Below, one piece after another: positions 5,714-9,079 of a DNA stretch of 9,079 nt. Positions within the stretch are counted from its first letter, which is position 1, and each line of letters opens with the position of its first letter. The notes below the pieces were generated by a model that searched no databases, was not told the DNA's origin, and was given only the letters and a program-made list of their open reading frames with translations. This DNA is from CAZEBW01 sp964510205 (lineage in GTDB: Bacteria > Chloroflexota > Anaerolineae > VGOG01): positions 1-9,079 of the forward strand of contig CAZEBW010000113.1 of the NCBI GenBank assembly GCA_964510205.1, read 5' to 3'. A program made the translations under genes and the position numbers.

Positions 5714-5741
5714 CTGACAGGCTTGCTGTATTAGCTATACC
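5714..5741 (+). promoter_or_regulatory. Possible promoter of the cohesin-like gene
   Basis: CTGACA (5714-5719, 5 of 6 consensus) and TATACC (5736-5741, 4 of 6) are 16 bp apart. Transcription would start near 5748, only about 15 bases before ATG 5763, and no clear Shine-Dalgarno lies between. The message could be nearly leaderless. A TTTACA at 5743-5748 resembles the -35 of the cassette promoters but has no -10 at the right distance. Confidence 0.45.
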
Positions 5742-5762
5742 CTTTACAAAGACGGTGCTACT

Positions 5763-6320
5763 ATGAAAAGAGTGCTTACCCTAAGCCTGTTCTTCTGCCT
5801 GTTGTCAACCCCGTCTGTTGCTAGGGCAACCGATCCCCCCTGTAGCTTCAACCTTGAGGTATCCCCCCCAACGATAAGGGCCCACATCCCCTTTGAGGTC
5901 TCCATTGCTGCCACAAACAGCATCACAAATGCACACGGTTTCACCCTCTGTATGACGTACAATTCTTCATTGGTTGCGGCGGGTGCCATTGAGCCCGGCG
6001 ACTTCATACAGGGATGGATAGAGCAATGGCGGCAGCTATGTTCCGACAATCCCACGTCCACATATAGGGGGGTGGGCAGGATTTGCTTCTTGGGATCGGG
6101 TTGCCCCCGTACTCATGTCCCTGAAACACCCATGTTGCCCACGGGGACTGGCGTAATAGCGACGGCGCACTTCATCGCCTTACAGGGCGGACACAGCAAC
6201 ATAACACTCAAAGACCCCACACTACGCATTCCCTACGACAAGGTGGTCGCGGCTGATCAATCTATCCCTGTGTCTGTAGGCAACAGCTATAGCGCTTTTC
6301 TTCCTTACGTAGGAAAGTAG
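5763..6320 (+). CDS. Secreted cohesin-like domain protein
   Basis: A 185-aa protein. ATG 5763 opens a clear signal peptide (MKRVLTLSLFFCLLSTPSVA, cleavage probably after residue 20-22). Residues 28-172 read like one cohesin-type beta-sandwich: LEVSPPTIRAHIPFEVSIAA as the first strands, then GFTLCMTYNSSL, EPGDFI, and the late GTGVIATAHFIALQGG...ITLKDPTL strands typical of the family. It contains five Cys after the signal peptide, more than usual for cohesins. The C-terminus YSAFLPYVGK resembles the short FLP/YLPLV endings of secreted Chloroflexota proteins, possibly an export or anchoring tag. Cohesins bind dockerins, and a dockerin-like module is encoded at 8450. No ribosome site is visible, so the start rests on the signal peptide. 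The family call is by pattern only. Confidence 0.72.
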   Translation: MKRVLTLSLFFCLLSTPSVARATDPPCSFNLEVSPPTIRAHIPFEVSIAATNSITNAHGFTLCMTYNSSLVAAGAIEPGDFIQGWIEQWRQLCSDNPTSTYRGVGRICFLGSGCPRTHVPETPMLPTGTGVIATAHFIALQGGHSNITLKDPTLRIPYDKVVAADQSIPVSVGNSYSAFLPYVGK

Positions 6321-6581
6321 CACGTCTACTCTATCGTCGCAGACAGTGGAATGTACCTCGTTTGCCCCTCTACATCTACCGTGTTCCGCCCGCTTGCGTC
6401 CACGTCTGAAAATGCTGGGGGGGGCACTAGCCTGGAACTGAAGCTCCGGAGATATAACCCTCTCAGATAGTTGGGAGATCGCGGGGAATCTTGAGGTAGG
6501 ACTATCAATTCTATCTGCAATATCAGACCCTGGTGGTATCTGCACCCTTGGTGGAGGATACCTAGTTGAAAATGGTGGGGA
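6321..6581. other. Intergenic stretch, no supported gene
   Basis: About 260 bases after the cohesin-like gene, before cassette copy B. There is no RNA gene, promoter or good hairpin. The frame continuing from the previous gene stays open from 6321 to 6470, and a second frame is open from 6442 to 6603, reading SSGDITLSDSWEIAGNLEVG. If one base were lost near 6440 they would join into one protein-like reading, so this may be a decayed coding piece. There is no start codon with a ribosome site and no recognised domain, so I do not call a gene. Confidence 0.4.
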
Positions 6582-6592
6582 GTGTCATATCC

Positions 6593-6621
6593 TTTACATT
6601 TGCTAGCCTTCGTAGTAGAAT
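6593..6621 (+). promoter_or_regulatory. Promoter of cassette copy B
   Basis: -35 TTTACA (6593-6598), 17-bp spacer, -10 TAGAAT (6616-6621), the same as at 4304-4332. Predicted start near 6628 leaves a leader of about 264 nt before ATG 6892. Confidence 0.8.
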
Positions 6622-6712
6622 CGTGGTAGCGTGATGTTCGGTGGTTGAGGCTTGGACGGAGATGCCGAGCGCACGGCGATGGAGGAGACGATCGAAAAGG
6701 CTCGGTCAGTTC

Positions 6713-6841
6713 GCCTGGGCATTAAGTGCCCAGGCTACAGAGCAGCGCCCTTTCAAAAGGGCTAGGAAGGGCTGCCCATTGCCACTTCCCAGCCCGGTTC
6801 ACCGGGCGTTGCTTCGTAGCCCGCCCACTTCATGGGCGGGC
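6713..6841. repeat. REPIN-like hairpin cluster
   Basis: Five stem-loops are packed into 129 bases: GCCTGGGCA/TGCCCAGGC (6713-6735, loop TTAAG, followed by CTAC at 6735-6738); GCCCTT/AAGGGC (6747-6762); GGAAG/CTTCC (6765-6789) with flanking GGCT/AGCC; GCCCGG/CCGGGC (6792-6807, loop TTCA); and GCCCGCCCA/TGGGCGGGC (6819-6841, loop CTTCA, preceded by GTAG at 6816-6819). The first, read on the minus strand, is GTAG plus hairpin with loop CTTAA, so the first and last are two REPs of one family in opposite orientation. That is the REPIN arrangement. It lies wholly in the transcribed leader. Confidence 0.8.
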
Positions 6842-6891
6842 GAGTTGGGTAGGCTGGCAGTGCGGGCGTGGAGGGTGAGAGGAGGTCCCAA

Positions 6892-7632
6892 ATGAGTGTT
6901 GGGAGAATTGGACGACGCTTCATTCGGTGGTGGACTGCTCTCAGAGTAGTCGGCGTTGCATTGCTGATACTGGCGTTTCTGGTCGGGGCACTTGGCTATC
7001 TCAACGAGCGTGGACTACTCTATCTGACGGATACGGCACAGCAGATACTCACATACCTATCCGCCAACGTCAGCACGGAGCTGGCAAGTATCGCAATCAC
7101 AATTCTATTCGTTGATGCGCTTTACGAGCACCGTGAAACGGAACGGGAGAAAAAACGGCTAATCCTGCAGATGGGCAGCCCGGACAACGCGTTTGCGAGG
7201 GAAGCGGTTCGGGCATTGCGGTCGCGGGGATGGTTAGGCGATGGCTCGTTGAAAAAAGCCGACCTATATAGGGCCAACTTGAAAGAGGCTCACTTGTGGG
7301 GCGCCAATCTCGAAGAGGCCAAGCTGACAGGCGCAAACCTTCAAAAGGCCAGACTGACGGGCGCCGACCTCCAAGGGGCTCAGCTGAAGGTCGCAAAACT
7401 CCAAGAAACCACACTATGGGCCACCAATCTCCAAGGGGCCAACCTGGAGGATGCAGATCTCCGCGAGGCCAACCTAAGGGGCTCAAAGCTCCAAGGGGCC
7501 AACCTGTGGCGCGCAAAACTCCAAGGGGCCAAACTTATGGAAGCAATATACAGCAACGCTACGACATGGCCCGAGGAATTCACTCCCCCGGCCCTTGCTA
7601 TCAATGTAGACGCTTCAGGCGACGTCCAGTGA
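6892..7632 (+). CDS. Membrane-anchored pentapeptide-repeat protein
   Basis: A 246-aa protein. GGAGG (6881-6885) lies 6 bases before ATG 6892; an ATG at 6868 in frame is upstream of that site and less likely. A basic N-terminus is followed by transmembrane helix 1 (about 18-37), a loop, and helix 2 (about 63-78). A charged segment EHRETEREKKRLILQMGSPD leads into the well-known pre-repeat motif (MGSPDNAFAREAVRALRSRGWL, 94-115). Residues 120-218 are about 20 pentapeptides of A(D/N/K)Lxx type, which should fold into a right-handed quadrilateral beta-helix. The tail TTWPEEFTPPALAINVD closes it as in similar Chloroflexota proteins. The repeats are probably cytoplasmic and likely mediate binding; some relatives mimic DNA, but nothing here shows that. 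The repeats arose from units of 15 and 30 bp, for example CTCCAAGGGGCC several times. Confidence 0.9.
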   Translation: MSVGRIGRRFIRWWTALRVVGVALLILAFLVGALGYLNERGLLYLTDTAQQILTYLSANVSTELASIAITILFVDALYEHRETEREKKRLILQMGSPDNAFAREAVRALRSRGWLGDGSLKKADLYRANLKEAHLWGANLEEAKLTGANLQKARLTGADLQGAQLKVAKLQETTLWATNLQGANLEDADLREANLRGSKLQGANLWRAKLQGAKLMEAIYSNATTWPEEFTPPALAINVDASGDVQ

Positions 7633-7695
7633 TTGCGCAATGCCATTTTCTGGCAACTCTGTGCCTATTACGAAGACCGAAGAGCGGAGATACTA

Positions 7696-8268
7696 ATGAG
7701 AGCTATGAGTGGCAGACTATTAGTGACCTTGGGGCTGCTAGGCTTGCTCAGCGTAGCTTGCGGAGCCTCAGGTGCAACAACTCCTACGCCTAAGCCAGGT
7801 CTATTCTGGTACCTTGGGGAGGAAATGCGATTTCAGTACCCTAAAGGCTGGGCGGTACGAGAGCAAGAACGAATGTACGTTGAGCTAGAGCCTGCTTCCG
7901 GTTCCGCTCTCCTTGCTGTTCAATGCCATCTGGTCTCCCTACTCGATGAGGTCATGTACCCCCGACCTTATGAAGAGTGGAAAGAAGATCTGACTGTCGC
8001 CCTCTATATGCAATTTCATGATTACGAAGGTTTTGAAATACTTCGCGAGTATCCTTTGGATGATCGGCCTGTATTTGAATACAGAGTTCGGAGGCGAGAA
8101 GAGGAGCCCTGGATACATGTATTAAATTGCTTCTTTGATGGTGAGCGATTGGGAATAGTCACAGTTAATTGGCTTTGCTACAAGAGAGATCCTGACACAT
8201 TTCAGTCGTGCCTGGAGTTGCAGGACAAGTATTTTGATGACGTAGTGCGTAGCGTATCACCTCCGTAA
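7696..8268 (+). CDS. Small lipoprotein, PsbP/DcrB-like
   Basis: A 190-aa protein. GGAG (7686-7689) is 6 bases before ATG 7696; the in-frame extension to 7633 lacks a ribosome site. The signal peptide (8-21) ends SVAC, a weak lipobox with probable lipidation at C22. A short Thr/Pro linker follows (28-34). The domain opens with EEMRFQYPKGWAVREQ and ends with a helix reaching DDVVRSVSPP, the usual frame of PsbP/DcrB/Mog1-type small alpha-beta proteins. Cys 77, 145, 161 and 172 may form disulfides. It follows the pentapeptide gene by 63 bp with no terminator, so the two are probably co-transcribed from the 6593 promoter. The family call is tentative and the function unknown. Confidence 0.78.
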   Translation: MRAMSGRLLVTLGLLGLLSVACGASGATTPTPKPGLFWYLGEEMRFQYPKGWAVREQERMYVELEPASGSALLAVQCHLVSLLDEVMYPRPYEEWKEDLTVALYMQFHDYEGFEILREYPLDDRPVFEYRVRRREEEPWIHVLNCFFDGERLGIVTVNWLCYKRDPDTFQSCLELQDKYFDDVVRSVSPP

Positions 8269-8449
8269 GATTTGAGGGGCACACCCTTTGTGTGATAGTG
8301 CTGCCGCTCCCCTCGGCTACTGGAGCCTAGGTGTGGGGAGATCTACTGGCCAGGCGATGCTGTCTTGGAGGGGTGAGACCTTGACACGCAACAGAGGCAA
8401 CAAGTGGCAGGCCATGTGGCTCGCCGATAGGAACAAAAGGGGGAGAACT

Positions 8450-9058
8450 ATGATGCGGAGACTGTTGCTTGGAACCGTTGTCCTATTGGTCCTATTCATG
8501 GGCCTAGCCCTGATGGTGATGCCGGCCCAAGCCGATCCAGACTACGACCCTGCATGCGACATAGATCGCAGCGGCGAGATTGACATCGTGGACATCATGA
8601 AGGTAGCGGCTCTTTGGAGGGAAACGGGGACGTGGTCTTGCCCCTGTGTCAGCGAGCAAGCCCCCGTTCCCAAGACCGGACAGACTGAGTGCTATAAGTC
8701 AGTGTCGGGATGGGAAGCCTGCAAATGTGGGGATACGAATTGCCGATCAGGCCAGGACGGCGATCTGGAGAAAGGCGTCGCCTGGCCCAACCCGCGCTTC
8801 ACAGACAACGGCGACGGCACCGTGACCGACAGGCTGACTGGGCTGATCTGGCTGAAGGATGCCAGCTGCAGTGACCTGGCGGGCACTGATGGGGATGGCA
8901 AAGGGAATTGGGTCACGGCGCTTTCGGCAGCGAATAACTTGGCGAGTGGGACGTGTAGCTTGAACGACGGTTCCAGCGCCGGCGACTGGCGGCTGCCGAA
9001 CGTGCGAGAACTCCACAGTCTGATTCAGGGAATGTTTAGCGTCTCCCTACAGGGCTAA
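8450..9058 (+). CDS. Secreted dockerin-like / DUF1566 (Lcl C-terminal) protein, short
   Basis: A 202-aa protein. A purine-rich GGGGGAGA (8439-8446) precedes ATG 8450; a second ATG follows at once. Signal peptide about 1-28 (cleavage near AQA). Residues 32-63 form a single dockerin type I-like calcium loop: D37-x-D39-x-S41-G42-x-I-D45-x-x-D48, then an Ala/Trp helix; normal dockerins have two. A Cys-rich linker (64-115) follows. From 116 the text FTDNGDGTVTDRLTGLIWLKDASC and DWRLPNVRELHSLI is the signature of the DUF1566/Lcl domain. Family members usually continue for 60 or more residues (a region with YYWSST), but here the frame stops after SVSLQG at TAA 9056. The gene is thus probably 3'-truncated or broken by a nonsense change. 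The last 21 bases do not resume a recognisable match. Confidence 0.82.
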   Translation: MMRRLLLGTVVLLVLFMGLALMVMPAQADPDYDPACDIDRSGEIDIVDIMKVAALWRETGTWSCPCVSEQAPVPKTGQTECYKSVSGWEACKCGDTNCRSGQDGDLEKGVAWPNPRFTDNGDGTVTDRLTGLIWLKDASCSDLAGTDGDGKGNWVTALSAANNLASGTCSLNDGSSAGDWRLPNVRELHSLIQGMFSVSLQG

Positions 9059-9079
9059 TCATCTCCAAAAAGTCGTTGC

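Larger units (their letters stand above)
6582..6885 (+). repeat. Promoter-leader-REP cassette, copy B
   Basis: Second and longer copy of the 4291-4548 cassette. It ends at the GGAGG ribosome site of the pentapeptide-repeat gene. It keeps the full hairpin cluster, including the 83 bases (6727-6809) that copy A lacks. Because the missing part starts and ends at TGC, copy A looks like a clean deletion of the longer form, or copy B like an insertion. The near identity of the leaders upstream of two unrelated proteins means the upstream region moved or was copied on its own. Confidence 0.85.

Noticed and set aside
6641..6895. Forward frame of 84 aa over cassette copy B
   Set aside because: It runs through the REP hairpins and leader, has no ribosome site, and the copy A cassette has indels that break the same frame.
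7296..7793. 165-aa forward frame over the pentapeptide gene
   Set aside because: It is a shifted reading of the 15/30-bp pentapeptide repeats, giving an artificial Arg/Gly/Pro repeat.
8381..8409. Perfect TTGACA before the dockerin-like gene
   Set aside because: No -10-like sequence lies 16-18 bp downstream (GTGGCA is found there), so it is not called a promoter.

Overview
The window reads like a chromosomal piece of a Chloroflexota (Anaerolineae-like) bacterium. This is inferred from protein style, not from any marker gene. The signs are secreted lipoproteins with Thr/Pro 'TPTPTP' and 'TPYPT' linkers, a short 'FLPYVGK' C-terminus like the FLP/YLPLV endings of secreted proteins in that phylum, a membrane-anchored pentapeptide-repeat protein of a kind common there, and a cohesin-like and a dockerin-like module close together. 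All credible genes lie on the + strand. The two-component genes look GC-rich, while the stretch from about 4560 to 8270 looks more AT-rich; I did not compute this.

Layout. 1-2102: a response regulator/histidine kinase pair, each gene preceded by the same 48-bp double-hairpin repeat, which resembles REP/REPIN elements (GTAG next to a palindrome). 2103-2761: a strong extended -10 promoter, a leader of about 200 nt with a long hairpin and an element able to mask the ribosome binding site, an antitoxin-like gene, and an overlapping MazF/PemK toxin gene that keeps only its first 16 or so codons before running into a terminator. 2735-4260: two copies of a promoter/operator cassette, one driving a Thr/Pro-rich lipoprotein and one joined to a short OB-fold remnant. 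4291-8268: two copies of a longer promoter + leader + REP-hairpin cassette, one ahead of a duplicated-domain lipoprotein and one ahead of a pentapeptide-repeat membrane protein; between and after these lie a cohesin-like secreted protein and a small lipoprotein. 8450-9058: a secreted protein with half a dockerin repeat and a shortened DUF1566 domain.

The main pattern is that upstream regions come in pairs. Three unrelated families of intergenic cassette occur twice each in 9 kb, each copy ahead of a different gene. Two of the families carry a full or partial promoter and, in one case, a conserved transcribed leader, so the copies could place unrelated surface genes under common control. The response regulator is a possible but unproven controller of one of them. 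No tRNA, rRNA, CRISPR array, transposase or integrase was seen.
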